This document shows positions 11,930-23,678 of a stretch of 64,000 nt of DNA, one piece after another. The translations under genes and the position numbers were made by a program. The DNA is from Megaleporinus macrocephalus. Its lineage: Eukaryota > Chordata > Actinopteri > Characiformes > Anostomidae. Positions within the stretch are counted from its first letter, which is position 1. The number at the start of each line of letters is the position of its first letter. The notes below the pieces were generated by a model. The model did no database searches, had not been told where the DNA came from, and was given only the letters and a program-made list of their open reading frames with translations. The stretch covers positions 34,029,799 through 34,093,798 of the forward strand of contig CM038728.1 in the NCBI GenBank assembly GCA_021613375.1. The letters are read 5' to 3'.

Positions 11930-12776
11930 GTTTATATAGATTCTTCTGGATATTAACCTCAGTTTTCCCCAAAATAATTATTACTCAGTAGCTTTTGTGC
12001 CACACTGACCTCAGCAGGAGCGCTCGGGGGCGTGTAGGCCTTCAGAGAAGTTCTAATGAGTTCTGAGAGATTCTGCATTTCCAGTTCGTTTGTATTTATT
12101 AGACTGAACGAACATCTCAGACGCCTAATTTAACTCGATAGCACTCCTGACCATCCGGCCCAGCGCTGATAGTTCAGTCCAGAGTGCAGCGTGTATTTGT
12201 GTACAAAGTATTTGTACTTCATTACTTCACACCTCTCACTTTCAGTCAGTACTGATTGAGATTAGATGAGTTATCAAAGCTAATAAATACAAATAAGCAC
12301 CCAAAGGAATGTAGACTGACCACAACAAGGTGAAAAGACACACCCAATATGCAAATTCATGGCACCAAGAGCCAATAGGAATGAGGTTAGTCAAGTAAAG
12401 CTGAAAAGTCTTAGGACAATATACTGACTTGATTCTGTAACTTACGAGCAGGTAAGACAGGAGGACACAGGTCAAAAATAACAAAACATATGCACAAGTA
12501 CACAAGGCTAGGCTAACAGGCTAGGCTAAAAGGCTAACAAAGGGGTATAAGTAGGACAAGGGGGACTTGGAACACCTGGGACAGGGAGGAGAGACAAACT
12601 AGAAGCAGGTGATGGGCGGGATGGAGACAAGGAGCACATGAACAAAACAAACATAAGCACATGGTACAATGACACAAGAGTAAACACAAACATATACAGA
12701 CTGGAGAAACAGAGCGCAGCAGATTTAAACCAAAGATTCGTCAAGAATAGTTACAAGAATACACAAAACCCCAAAA
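11930..12776. other. Intergenic sequence, nothing firm
   Basis: No gene seen. The part 12,480-12,640 has the phrase AAGGCTAACAAAGGGG and a CACCTGGGACAGGGAGGAG-type run that feels like old repeat sequence, but I cannot assign a family. Confidence 0.3.
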
Positions 12777-12850
12777 GATATAAATATAAATATAAATATA
12801 AATATAAATATAAATATAAATATAAATATAAATATAAATATAAATATAAA
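12777..12850. repeat. (ATAAAT)n hexanucleotide microsatellite
   Basis: About 12 uninterrupted copies of the 6-bp unit TATAAA (phase arbitrary). Reading in frame gives a Lys-Tyr repeat, which is an artefact. Confidence 0.95.
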
Positions 12851-12889
12851 CTCAGCCTATCAGATAAATTCACAGATAAATTCACAGTG

Positions 12890-13840
12890 TGTTTAACAGT
12901 GTGTTTGTGTACTTGTGTTCACTAGTGTGTGTGTGTTTAATCACTAATATCTTTGTGTGTTTCACTGGCCCCTAGTGTGTGTGTTCACTAGTGTGTATAT
13001 GTGGGTGTTATAATACCCCCTAGTTTGTGTGTGTGTGTGTATGTGTGTGTGTATTTGTGTGTTCACTAGTGTGTATATGTGGGTGTTTCACTGCTCCCTA
13101 GTGTATATGTTCTATAGTGTTTGTGTGTGTTTCACTACCCACTAGTGTGTGTGTTCACTAGTGTTTGTGTATGTAGATATTTCACTGCCTCCTCGTGTGT
13201 GTGTTTAGTAGTATACGTGTTCACTAGTGTGTTTGTGGCTGTTTCACTACCCTCTAGTGTGTGTTCACTAGTGTTTGTGTATGTAGATATTTCACTGCCT
13301 CCTGGTGTGTGTGTTTAGTAGTATGCGTGTTCACTAGTGTGTTTGTGGGTGTTTTACTGTCCCCTAAGGTGTGTATACACTAGTGTGTATATGTGGGTGT
13401 TTCACTACTTCCTAGGGTGTGTGTGCATATGTGCATATGTGTGTGTGTGTGTGTGTATATTTCACGGCAACCTAGTGTGTGCATGTGTGTGTTCACTAGT
13501 GTGTATATGTGGGTGTTTCACTACCCCTTAGTGTGTGTGTTCACTAGTGTTTGTGTATGTAGATATTTCACTGCCTCCTGGTGTGTGTGTTTAGTAGTAT
13601 GCGTGTTCACTAGTGTGTTTGTGGGTGTTTTACTGTCCCCTAGGGTGTGTGTGCATATGTGTGTGTGTGTATTTCACGGCCCCCTGGTGTGTGCATGTGT
13701 GTGTTCACTAGTGTGTTTATGTGGCTGTTTCCCTACCCTCTAGGGTGTGTTCACTAGTGTTTGTGTATGTAGATATTTCACTGCCTCCTGGTGTGTGTTT
13801 AGTAGTATGCGTGTTCACTAGTGCGTGTGTGTGTTTCACT
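12890..13840. repeat. GT-rich compound minisatellite (CACTAGTG family)
   Basis: The array is built from short modules that share GTGTTCACTAGTGTGT, TATGTGGGTGTTTCACT, CCCCTAGTGTGTG and GTGTATGTAGATATTTCACT. A composite of about 111 bp is repeated (compare 13,147 and 13,258) and recurs near 13,533 and 13,745. The reverse complement of the basic module reappears at 23.39-23.69 kb. Cys/Val-rich frames over it are repeat artefacts. Confidence 0.85.
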
Positions 13841-13849
13841 ACACAGACA

Positions 13850-14525
13850 TGTTAAAGACGGAGGTCTGTTTATTACTCGCGGTGTAGTAAACAGGTTCTT
13901 TCAGGAAGGTGTACCGGCAGGTTTTACAGTGCAGGACACGTCCACAGGCTTGTCACTGATGTGAATGGCTGTTAGCCTAATGCTAACAAACTGCCAGGAT
14001 CGTATAGAAACAATAAAGAACGTGACCATCGCGTGGCCCTTAATACCTCCCCAGTACTTCGGACCTCCTCCCACTAAAACCAGGACAGCACCCAGAACTA
14101 AGGAGCCCGTCCAGCCGAGCGAGATGTTCATGAGCAGCGCTGCATCTCTGAGCGCTGGTGGTTCTTCAGAAGGGCAGACATCACAGACAGACCTGCTTTG
14201 CGATGATGGAGTCGGTGATAATTGCTAATGTGCCCGCGCGCTTGTTTCAGATCAGCGTGAAGCTCCTTATTGGAGGTATATTAATTGCAGATATGAAACA
14301 ATCCCGCCTCGCTCGCCGAGGGTCTATCAGGCAGCTGCAGCTGTCGCTCTGCCACGTTCATCATGGTGATTTTCACGGGGTGTGAAGAAGTGCGTTCGTC
14401 GGGGGTCCGTCTGCCGTAGCGGCGTCGTGCTGGGGGAAGGACGGAGGGGACCCGAGAGCTTTCGCCCACCGAAAACCGGGCCGTAAATAATCACGGTCAC
14501 ATGCGGCATGGGAGCGCCAGTTCAC

Positions 14526-14564
<39 letters not shown>

Positions 14565-15220
14565 TTCCCCCCCCCCTCTGACGGAGGCTCGCCCTACTGT
14601 GCGCGCTGTCCTCGTTCCCGGTAATTATGCAAATGACACATTAATGAGGTGTAATTCAGAATTCATAAAACAGCGGGGATAAACTGCTAAAAGACACAGC
14701 TTCCTAATGAGTGAGAATGGGAGTTCCATCATCGAGGGGACCGCAATGCTAATTGTTTAACTACCACTGTTTCTTAACCGCGGCTCATTTATTCCCAGGT
14801 CATGGATATTCATGACGATTTGCATCGCTTAATCAATCAAGCGCGATGTTAGCCAGTTAGCCGCGCGCTGTCATTTCCGGAGGAGCTAGCGGTCGGACCG
14901 GTCCGGGCCCGGGCCGGTAAATTGAGCAGCCGACCCTTTTAAATACGCTGGATGGAGCCGCTGGAACGATTCCATACGGCCGGGGACGAAAAAACACGAC
15001 AAACATCATCACCAGACATGGAATCTGTAACAAGGAGGTGTCAAAATGCCTGGAGAGAGACATTAGCATAAACGTTAGCTCTGTTCATTTCAGTAGGATT
15101 AGCTCAGTGGAGCATGTAGTGCTGCTTGTCTTCACCGGGTCTAAAATTTGTTGTTTGTATTTGATTTTATTCTTAACGTGATCACATAACCAGCCATTGC
15201 TACTACAAAAGGACTAGCTC
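13850..15220. other. GC-rich unique block, candidate regulatory sequence
   Basis: The part 14,180-15,000 has many CpGs, low repeat content and ordered AT-rich words. Two octamer (POU-factor) words lie in opposite orientation: ATGCAAAT at 14,627-14,634 and ATTTGCAT at 14,818-14,825. A (TTTA)n run sits at 14,525-14,566. A short frame after a TTGTTTCAG acceptor-like site near 14,252 runs to a stop near 14,385, without a known domain. No gene is called. Confidence 0.3.
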
Positions 15221-15224
15221 CATG

Positions 15225-15490
15225 CATGTCCATGCTGTAACACTACCACCACCATGCTTCACTGATGAGCAGTTCCTGTCTTTCTCATTCTCCTGTCATC
15301 GTTCTGACATGACGTGGATTTGGTTTCATGTGTCCAGAAGATGCTATATTGGTCTTCCAGACCTTTTGCAGTTTCCGAGGTCACTAGTATGTTTTGCTCT
15401 TGGGCTCCCCCTACAGTTGCTGGGAGTTATTTACTTTTATACCACTGTGGTAATTACAGATCACGCTTTGAGCTCGTTATGGTCAGCTGT
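15225..15490 (-). mobile_element. Tc1-like transposase remnant, reverse strand
   Basis: Read on the minus strand this contains GTGAAGCATGGTGGTGGTAG, preceded by AGGAACTGCTCATCA and, further upstream, TTCTGGACACATGAAACCAA and GGAAGACCAATATAGCAT. These are hallmarks of the central DDE domain of fish Tc1-like transposases (HGGG motif and the conserved Trp-Ser/Thr-Asp-Glu block before it). The frame is broken. The part downstream of the HGGG motif is missing on this strand but remnants of such sequence occur on the plus strand from 16.4 kb. Confidence 0.6.
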
Positions 15491-16124
15491 CCGTGTGCAT
15501 TTGTTGACAAGCTGAAGGTACAGAATCCAATTCGCCTACATGTTCATCTACATCATCTTTAGATGCTACAGATTACATGTGATTTTGGTTGCTTCTATGC
15601 GTAAATACTAAAATCTCCATTGTATTCTGTAACATATACAACCTTCCAAGGCTTGCTTGGTGTGAGATTGATAAGGACCGGCCAAACTACTTCAACCTAT
15701 AACATCAAGTCTGCACTGCTAGAAAGAAAATGATACAATGCAGCTACATGTTTGTTCTTCAAATGTACCCAACAATGTAAAAGAACCCTGAAGAGTACAT
15801 CAGCAGTTTTAGGGTTCAGACGTGTGCCTTACATACATTTTTACACTCAAGTCTTTAAACCATAGCCAGAAAACCAAGAGGCTGGAGGCAGTACAAGGTG
15901 TACAGAATCAACACAACCTTAAAAAATAGAATCAATTCAATAAAATATGGCACAAATATGATCCCTAAAGAAAGATGTACCCTCGACGGTACTACCCTAG
16001 TGACGAGAGGGGTACCGTCCCACTTTTATACCTTTTTAGAATGCGGCCCTTACTATACACATCAATTGTAGGTCATGGCTTGATCAGGTTTACGATTTAT
16101 TGGAAGCTTTTGGCAGAACTCATT
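15491..16124. other. AT-rich spacer, nothing recognised
   Basis: No coding or repeat signal seen, apart from short low-complexity words. It separates two oppositely oriented Tc1-like remnants, so part of it may be decayed element sequence. Confidence 0.3.
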
Positions 16125-16225
16125 AAATAAATTCAATTCAAGTTTATTTGTGTAGCACTTTTTACAATGATGTTGTCACAGAGCAGCTTTACAGAAGTTT
16201 CAGACAGTTTTAATATATATCCTCC
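16125..16225 (+). repeat. Dispersed fish repeat fragment
   Basis: The fragment TTCAAGTTTATTTGTGTAGC followed by TTGTCACAGAGCAGCTTTAC is one I recognise as a very common interspersed fish sequence. Its element class is uncertain to me. Only about 100 bp are present. Confidence 0.5.
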
Positions 16226-16379
16226 AGTGAGCAAGCCAGAGGCGAGGGTAGCCCTGATGGTCAGTCTTCCAACAGTGTTCAACACTGGAAGATTGGAAGA
16301 CTGGAAGAGGTTCCCAAACTATTTCTGATTACTTTGGACTGTACTGATCCACTGCCACAATAATGATATATGGAAGATA

Positions 16380-17580
16380 AAAATGGACATAAGAACTTAT
16401 AACTTCTCTGTGAAACATGGTGGTGGCAGTGTTAAGGTTTTGCCATTATTGGACCAGAATAGCCTGCCATTATTTGATGGAGCTGTGAAATAGAAGTATT
16501 TCAATGCAGAATGTCAGAGCATCCATCTATGAACTGAACCTCAACAGAAGGTCCTACAGGAAGACAACAACCCTAAAAATACCAGGTAGTTTACAAAGAA
16601 AGTTTCATAGATGTTGGTGGACAAAGACATTTAATGTTAACTAGTTCAGTAAATGGTTGGAAAATTATATAAATGTTCATAATGTTGTATTGGGCTTCTT
16701 TTAACTTCAATTGCATTCATATAGAAATGAAAGACCTTTCAAAGCCCATTAGAGCAGTATTTTAAACTAGAACCTCATAATGAGTCTAATCTCCCAGTCT
16801 TACAAGAACATGTTTATGGGTGGATAATTGATTATGATTGGCAAAACCCAACACTACATTCCTGAATAAGAACGTAAACTCTCCTGTGAAACATGGTGGT
16901 GGCAGTACTAAGGTTTGAGTCATGAATTCTGCATTGTAATGAAGGAATTCCACTGGGAAATTAGGGCATCCTCCATGAACTGAACCTTAACAGAAGGTAC
17001 TACAGGAACACAGCAACCCTAAAAATACCAGGTAGTTTACAAGGAAAGGTTCATAGATGTTGGTGGACAAAGACATTTAATGTGACTTAGTTCAATAAAT
17101 GGATGGAAAATATATAACTATTCATGATCAATGCATGAACTGAACCTAAACAGAAGGTCCTACAGAAAGACAACCACCCTTAAGAGCAACATTTTGAACT
17201 AGAACTTCATAGTGAGTCTAAACTCCCATATAAACTAGACTAAATGGGATAAAATGCAGTCTTCCAAGAACATGTTTGTGGGTGGATATTTGATTTTCAA
17301 TAGCAAAACCCAGCACTAGATCTCCACATAAGAACTTCAACTGCCCTGTGAAACATGGTGGTGGCAGTGCTAAGGTTTGGGGCTGATGTAATGCTATTGG
17401 ACCAGGACAGCTTACCATTATTTGACTGAGTCATGAATTCTGGATTGCAATAAAAGAATTCAAATGGAGAATCAGGGCATCGATCCATGAACTGAACTTC
17501 AACAGAAGGTCCTACAGAAAGACAACCACCCTTTAGAGCAGCATTTTGAACTGGAACCTCGTGAACCAAGTGAACCTAGC
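16380..17580 (+). mobile_element. Degenerate tandem copies of a Tc1-like transposase fragment
   Basis: GTGAAACATGGTGGTGGCAG occurs at about 16,410, 16,886 and 17,348 (spacings 476 and 462 bp). Each is followed by parts of the same downstream run: TATTGGACCAG, a CATGAATTCTG-like block, CCATGAACTGAACCT and AGAAGGTCCTACAG. A further partial copy of the last blocks lies at about 17,115-17,215. The protein reading gives a KHGGG-type motif, RRSYRK and a QDN-like DDE segment, all in broken frames. This is a fossil that was duplicated in tandem after inactivation. Confidence 0.65.
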
Positions 17581-17589
17581 TCCCATATA

Positions 17590-18480
17590 AACTAGACTAA
17601 TTTTTTTTTTTTTTTTTAATATTCAGTCTTACAGGGAGATGTTTGTGGGCGGAGCAGAGATCAATTGAGGAAAGTAGTCATAAGCAAACCTGTTCACAAC
17701 AGTCTTTTGATAACTACAGCAACTACACCTTGGAGACGGGAGCTCTTTGGGGTTTTTGATGGTCATAAAGACCGGAGAGGGCCAAGCGTTGAAAATCCAT
17801 ATCTCCTTTTCATTCACAGAGCGTCTTCCTGTAATTTGTAGCAACGTTCAGCCGCACAGCCTTCGTATTACGGTACGACTCTGTTCAAAGCGGTAATGAC
17901 TGTCTGCACATATGGCTAAATGTACGAGGTGATTAAACCTGGAGTACCGAGCGAGTGGAAAGTAAGAAGTCATTTTTCTCCAGTCTATTTGGCCCTTTTC
18001 ATCTTTTCTCTTTACTCCGACTAATAATATCCACAGCCTTTCAGCGGCGACGGCTGTTCATCTTATTGCTTCTTTCCACCCTTTTCCTATTGAATGACCT
18101 TCTCCGGCAGCTTCCTCACAAAAATCCCCCTCAGGAGAGTTTACACAAGCAGAGAGGAAAAAAAAGAAATAAATAAAAAAACACCCCGGAACAGCCACTC
18201 CACAGAAAACATCTCAAAGCATGCTAATGACATACAATCATTCTGAAAATACATGACCTCCGCATGCTTTCTTTCAACAAACTCACGTCTCGCTTTCAAA
18301 ACATCCAGATCTGATAATAACAGGACGCTAATCCGTCGTGTCGGGTTTGAGAAAGCAATCAAAAGGAGTTCTCGGGAATTTTATTAATCACGTTTGTATT
18401 AGTTACGCAAATTTGACCCTAAAGGAGGATTTTCCACTCAGTTAACAGTTTATTTACCGGTTATACCAGTGGACAAAAAT
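17590..18480. other. Unique block, candidate regulatory sequence
   Basis: A T-run at about 17,603-17,618 is followed by about 850 bp of apparently unique sequence. The part 17,960-18,360 has pyrimidine-rich tracts and TAAT words. No supported exon. Confidence 0.25.
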
Positions 18481-18762
18481 CTGTACATATATATATATAT
18501 ACTGACTGTAGTTCATTCAATATAGATATATTCAATATCTGATTCTATATACAGTACATACACATACATCCATCCATCAGTACACCCTTTTATTTCAGAA
18601 ACAAAAGGGAAAACGATGATTTGAACCTTGAAAGCCTCCATATTGGATGAAGGGCAAGTTTTGTCCAATGGGAAGGTGGTTGTGTAGCAGATCAAAGAAG
18701 ACCAGAACTGTATCAGAAATTGATTGATGTGATCAGATTGGTAATATCTCTTGTGGTTTAAA

Positions 18763-18930
18763 CATTATCAACACAGAAAGTTACACCAACAACCACATTG
18801 AACAACATGCTCAGTGAGCTGTCCCTGGTGCTGAACTGGGACTTCAGATCTGGGTTCAGCACCAGCAGGGACAGCTCACTGAACATGCTGTTGAATGTGG
18901 TTGTTGGTGTAACTTCCTGTGTTAATAATG
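18763..18930. mobile_element. Foldback element (long perfect-looking hairpin)
   Basis: Arms at about 18,763-18,837 and 18,857-18,930 are reverse complements with only a few mismatches, separated by a loop of about 17-20 bases. Arm words are AGTTACACCAACAACCACAT, AGTGAGCTGTCCCTGGTGCT and their complements. A weaker extension outside the arms (CCTCCATATTGGA near 18,637 and CAATATGGCGG near 18,950) suggests the original palindrome was longer. It is either a foldback MITE-like element or an inverted duplication. Arms of about 70 bp are longer than a typical animal miRNA stem. Confidence 0.8.
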
Positions 18931-19044
18931 TGTGCTGATGGTGACTTTCAATATGGCGGCCAAGCTTAGGATATTACTTGGGATATTATATATATATATA
19001 TATATATATGCTACTCAAGACCCCCACGGGACCTTCACAGAGCA

Positions 19045-19345
19045 GGTTCTATTTGGGTGGTGGAACATTCTCAGCACTGCAGTGACACTGACATGGTGCT
19101 GGTGTGAGTGGATCAGACACAGCAGTTTCATTGCTGGACTGAGAATCGTCCACCAACCAAAACTATCCAGACAGCAGTGTCACAACACAAACTGGAACAC
19201 AAACTGTGCAGCAGCAGATGAGCTACTGTCTCTGACTTTACATCTACAAGGTGGACCAGCATGTAGTAGGAGTGTCTAATAGACTGGACAGTAAGTGGAC
19301 ACACTGCTGTGTCTGATCCACTCATACCAGCACAACACACACTCA
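19045..19345. mobile_element. Family A interspersed element, copy 4
   Basis: The inner module (GGACTGAGAATCGTCCACC to AGTGTCTAATAGACTGGAC) is flanked on both sides by inverted copies of the distal block: TGAGTGGATCAGACACAGCA at the left and TGCTGTGTCTGATCCACTCA at the right. The left end reads ATTCTCAGCACTGCAGTGAC, the reverse complement of the block seen at 1.88 and 10.88 kb. Neither the 14-bp nor the 45-bp array is expanded. This copy shows the inverted-repeat framework of the family most clearly. Confidence 0.75.
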
Positions 19346-19439
19346 CACGCAGGGCAATCATATATAGAGAGATTTAGATGAACTACAGTCTAAATATATA
19401 TAAATACACAGATTAGCTTTTTAATTCAGAATAAGATAT

Positions 19440-20250
19440 ATATCTATATAAAGACCTATGGCCTTCATAGCTCCCCCCAAAAATCCAATCAACACCCGAC
19501 AGCAGAAGTTGGTAGAACTGAACTCTTGATGAAGTGCCCTGCAGTCGTCACTGGCGGTGGAGGAATTTCAATGACACATCCAGTTTGCCATCATCCGCCC
19601 ACAGCCAACCGGTGAGCAGCATTAGGGTTAATGAGTGAAGCGCAGGCCTGTCATAGCGGTGAAGCTTAACGTGCCGTTAATTTTGGACCGCTGATCCCGT
19701 CTGACGGTGAGGCTAGGTGTGGTAATAGCGCGGCGGAGGCTCTGGCAGGCCGGAGTTGTGAGCAGCATGGCTGACAGATACAGATGTCCAAAATCAAGCG
19801 CTCGTGTCGTCACATTAATTACACTCTACACAAAATCAATGTGGGCTGACTAATAAGACAGCGAAGGGTTCTAAGGTCGAAGTGGGTTACTGAAACAAGA
19901 GAGCTTGCTTAAGGAGAGAAACTAATTGTATGAATTATTGAACGAGCTGTCACTCCTGAGAAATGGGGCAGTGGGGTTTTCCACATACGTCTGCTTGTCC
20001 TTTTACTTTTTCCTCCACGCGGTGTTTGTTTTTTACTCCCCCACACAAAGTTCTCACGTCAACAGATACCAGCGCCTCGTAAATACTCGCAGCACAACAG
20101 CCTCGATCCAGCGCACGCTGAAGTGGCGTCTCTGTTCCTCATTACTGGAGGACGCAGGTCGTTACAGGGTTCCGGCTTTACTGGATCAAAGACCATTAAG
20201 ATGAAGTAAGAACAAAGCGAGACTGAAAAACAGCTATTCATATATCTCTC
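19440..20250. other. Unique sequence, no gene seen
   Basis: Balanced composition. No domain-bearing open frame or RNA gene. The segment 19,560-19,830 is GC-moderate and repeat-free. Confidence 0.3.
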
Positions 20251-20265
20251 AATTTCAAAGTGTCA

Positions 20266-21791
20266 AATGGTTCAGATGTTCTTTACAGTGGTGTTTACAG
20301 CGGTGGTGGTGATGGTTACAGTGGTGGTGATGGTGTTTACAGTGGTGGTGGTGGTGTTTACAGTGGTGGTGGTGGTGTTTACAGTGGTGGTGATGGTGTT
20401 TACAGTGGTGATTGTGGTGTTTACAGTGGTGGTGATGATGGTGTTTACAGTGGTGGTGATGGTGTTTACAGTGGTGGTGGTGGTGTTTACAGTGGTGGGG
20501 ATGGTGTTTACAATGGTGATTGTGGTGTTTACAGTGGTGGTGATGATGGTGTTTACAGTGGTCATGATGGTGTTTGCAGTGGTGGTGGTGATGCTGTTTA
20601 CAGTGGTGATGGTGGTGTTTACAGTGGTGGTGATGGTGATTACAGTGGTGGTGGTGTTTATAGTGGTGGTGATGATGGTGTTTACAGTGGTGATTGTGGT
20701 GTTTACAGTGGTGGTGGTGATGATGGTGTTTACAGTGGTCGTGATGGTGTTTACAGTGGTGGTGGTGATGGTGTTTACAGTGGTGATGGTGGTGTTTACA
20801 GTGGTGGTGATGGTGATTACAGTGGTGGTGGTGTTTACAGTGGTGGTGATGGTGTTTACAGCGGTGGTGGTGATGTTTACAGTGGTGGTGGTGGTGTTTA
20901 CAGTGGTGGTGTTTACAGTGGTGGTGATGGTGTTTACAGTGGTGATTGTGGTGTTTACAGTGGTGGTGATGATGGTGTTTACAGTGGTGGTGATGGTGTT
21001 TACAGTGGTGGTGGTGGTGTTTACAATGGTGATTGTGGTGTTTACAGTGGTGGTGATGATGGTGTTTACAGTGGTCATGATGGTGTTTGCAGTGGTGGTG
21101 GTGATGCTGTTTACAGTGGTGATGGTGGTGTTTACAGTGGTGGTGATGGTGATTACAGTGGTGGTGGTGTTTACAGTGGTGGTGATGATGGTGTTTACAG
21201 TGGTGATTGTGGTGTTTACAGTGGTGGTGGTGATGATGGTGTTTACAGTGGTCGTGATGGTGTTTACAGTGGTGGTGGTGATGGTGTTTACAGTGGTGAT
21301 GGTGGTGTTTACAGTGGTGGTGATGGTGATTACAGTGGTGGTGGTGTTTACAGTGGTGGTGATGATGGTGTTTACAGTGGTGGTGATGTTTACAGTGGTG
21401 GTGATGGTGATGTTTACAGTAGTGGTGGTGATGGTGTTTACAGTGGTGGTGATGGTGTTTACAGTGGTGATGATGGTGTTTACAGTGGTGATGATGTTTA
21501 CAGTGGTGGTGATGGTGTTTACAGTGGTGGCGGTGGTGATGTTTACATTGGTGGTGATGGTCTTTACAGTGGTGGTGGTGGTGGTGATGTTTACATTGGT
21601 GGTGATGGTCTTTACAGTGCTGGTGATGTTGTTTACAGTGGTGGTGATGGTGTTTACAGTGGTGGCGGTGGTGATGTTTACATTGGTGGTGATGGTCTTT
21701 ACAGTGGTGGTGGTGGTGGTGATGTTTACATTGGTGGTGATGGTCTTTACAGTGGTGGTGGTGGTGGTGATGTTTACAGTGGTGGTGATGA
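20266..21791. repeat. GTTTACAGTGGT minisatellite with variable GGT/GAT triplets
   Basis: Units are GTTTACAGT followed by a variable number of GGT and GAT triplets, giving lengths of mostly 15, 18, 21 and 24 bp, all multiples of three. A block at 20,407-20,850 recurs at about 20,941-21,370 (offset 534 bp, falling to 513 bp after a 21-bp loss), and a third type of block recurs at 21.53-21.78 kb. Long frames exist in two plus-strand phases (the longest 20,260-22,008, a Gly/Val/Tyr/Ser repeat) and on the minus strand (His/Cys/Lys repeat, 524 codons). With no non-repeat domain and with both strands open, I call it a minisatellite and not a gene. Confidence 0.9.
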
Positions 21792-22960
21792 TAGTAACCA
21801 GGGGTCTCCATGTCTACAACAATATACACATTGTATTTACTATGAAACCCAACAGCTACACATGGTAAAATCTGCTAAATCTGAAAATAATAATGGTTAT
21901 ATTTGGGGACTATTTTGCCACACAGCACCCTACATGTATCCCTCCACCGTGACTGAATGTTTAGACCAGTTTTACGACAATGTGTGTGTATTGACAAATA
22001 GTCAATAGCTCTAAATTATAAAACCATTCATATGAATGAGCTTTAGGCGTATATCATCATACAATCATCTCAAACTTCAGGAATATTAATATTTATTATA
22101 CTTATATAGTTATAACACTGTCTGACAGTCATCTATAAACATGGACTGACTGGCTCGACGGCCTTTGTGATGTTATTTTGTCACTGAAACCCTCTTGAAC
22201 GAAATAATAGCAGAACATGTTGTTTTCCAAGGAACATCATTGGCTTGGCGTGGCTGTAAACCCCAATTAGGATGACCGGAGGGCGCTGTTAATTGAGAGT
22301 TATGAATGATGAAATTATGAGCAGCAGTGTCCTGACCCGGCGGATTTTTAAAAGCACCAGAGCATCGGGCCTAAAATGTTTTTTTTTTTTCTCGCCATCT
22401 GCTACAAACCACGTCAGCGCCCCGGCAAGCCCGCAAATCAATTACTTTTTGAAAGTCTCATTGTAATAAAGTAATTCCATAATAGCGCTGTCATCCTGGC
22501 CTGGGTTTAGGTTTTAATTAGACAGGGTTAACAAAAGGAAACTGACCCATAGACTGCACTGGCCCCCCCATCCAGAGTGACCCTGACCAAGGGATGAATT
22601 CACCGGGCTGTCGAACGGCCAATTCCTCATTTGATTAATGTGTTCGTGTCCGTGGGTAATTCTGTAAGGGTCTTGTCTGACATGTCTGGAAAGTTCAACT
22701 GTATTCACGGTGAGCAGCGTTTAATTCAAATGAGCTGATCTGAATTGCAAATGGCAGCGGCGAGCTGGAGAGCGCACAAAGTTCACCGTCCGTGTTCGCC
22801 TTTGCATGCGTGTCCACATGTGAGCCCGACTGATTGAGGGCCCGTGTTCGAGAAAAAGAATAAAACAGCTATGCTCGTAAAGATGAAGGGCTTCACGGTG
22901 GATGGATATGGTTGACCATCAGAAGGTACTTTCAGTAAAAGTGGACTCAGAGGCTTATGG
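21792..22960. other. Unique block, candidate regulatory sequence
   Basis: No repeat family recognised. The segment 22,140-22,880 is dense in TAAT/ATTA words, TTTGCATGCG near 22,801 and CpGs, and has no coding signal. A run of T lies at 22,380-22,390. Confidence 0.3.
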
Positions 22961-23392
22961 TAAACTGATTTTAGCGGACTCTCTTATCCAGAGCGACTTA
23001 CAGAAGTGCTTAGTGTTCGGTTAGAGTACGAGTATCTCTATCTAGTACAAACAGGTTTAAGTCTAAACTACTCTTAAACTCAAACACTGCTATAAACAAG
23101 AGCCAGTGCTGATACCTAGAAAGAAGACAGAGCAACACCTAGCAGGACTGGAACACCTACAGAGAAGAGAATAAATACAGACTACATACAGTATCAGTGC
23201 AGTACTTATCCAGAGTTCCTAGAAGATCAAGTACAGTTATGGTTTCTACCAAAGCTTCAGTAGATCAGTGTTTATAAGTGCTTTACAAAGAGACGGTGGT
23301 CTTAAGTCTGCATTTGAAGACCGTGAGAGAGTTCGTTGTTCGGACAGCCAGTGGAAGTTCGTTCCACCATCTGGGCTCCAGGACAGAGAACA
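22961..23392 (+). mobile_element. Family D interspersed repeat, copy 1
   Basis: It begins with TTAGCGGACTCTCTTATCCA and AGCGACTTACAGAAG, a phrase I know from many fish genomes, and continues through ACAAACAGGTTTAAGTCTAA, GCCAGTGCTGATACCTAGA and GTGGAAGTTCGTTCCACCAT. The second copy (40.92-41.73 kb) has the same order but is split by a solo LTR. No coding capacity seen. Confidence 0.65.
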
Positions 23393-23678
23393 TCCACACA
23401 CACACACTAGTGAACATACTCTACGGACAATGAAACACACACATACTAGTGAACACACTCTAGGGGCAATGAAACACCCACATACACATACTCTATATTG
23501 AACACACTTTAGGGGGCAATGAAACAGTCACATACACACAGACACTAGTAAACACACTATAGGGGGGCAATGAAACATCCACACACACACACTAGTGAAC
23601 ACACTCTAGAAGGGCAATGAAACATCCACACAAACACACTAGTGAACACACTCTAGGGGGCAATGAAATACCCACATA

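Noticed and set aside
14158..14385. A short exon after an acceptor-like TTGTTTCAG site
   Set aside because: The roughly 44 codons to the stop show no known domain and no partner exon was seen.
18763..18930. A microRNA precursor
   Set aside because: The arms are about 70 bp, near-perfectly paired and longer than usual animal miRNA stems, which fits a foldback element better. It is kept as a finding and not as an ncRNA call.
20255..21829. A 524-codon minus-strand frame rich in His, Cys and Lys, resembling a metal-binding protein
   Set aside because: It is the exact complement of the GTTTACAGT/GGT/GAT minisatellite. Frames are open on both strands because all units are multiples of three, and no non-repeat domain exists.
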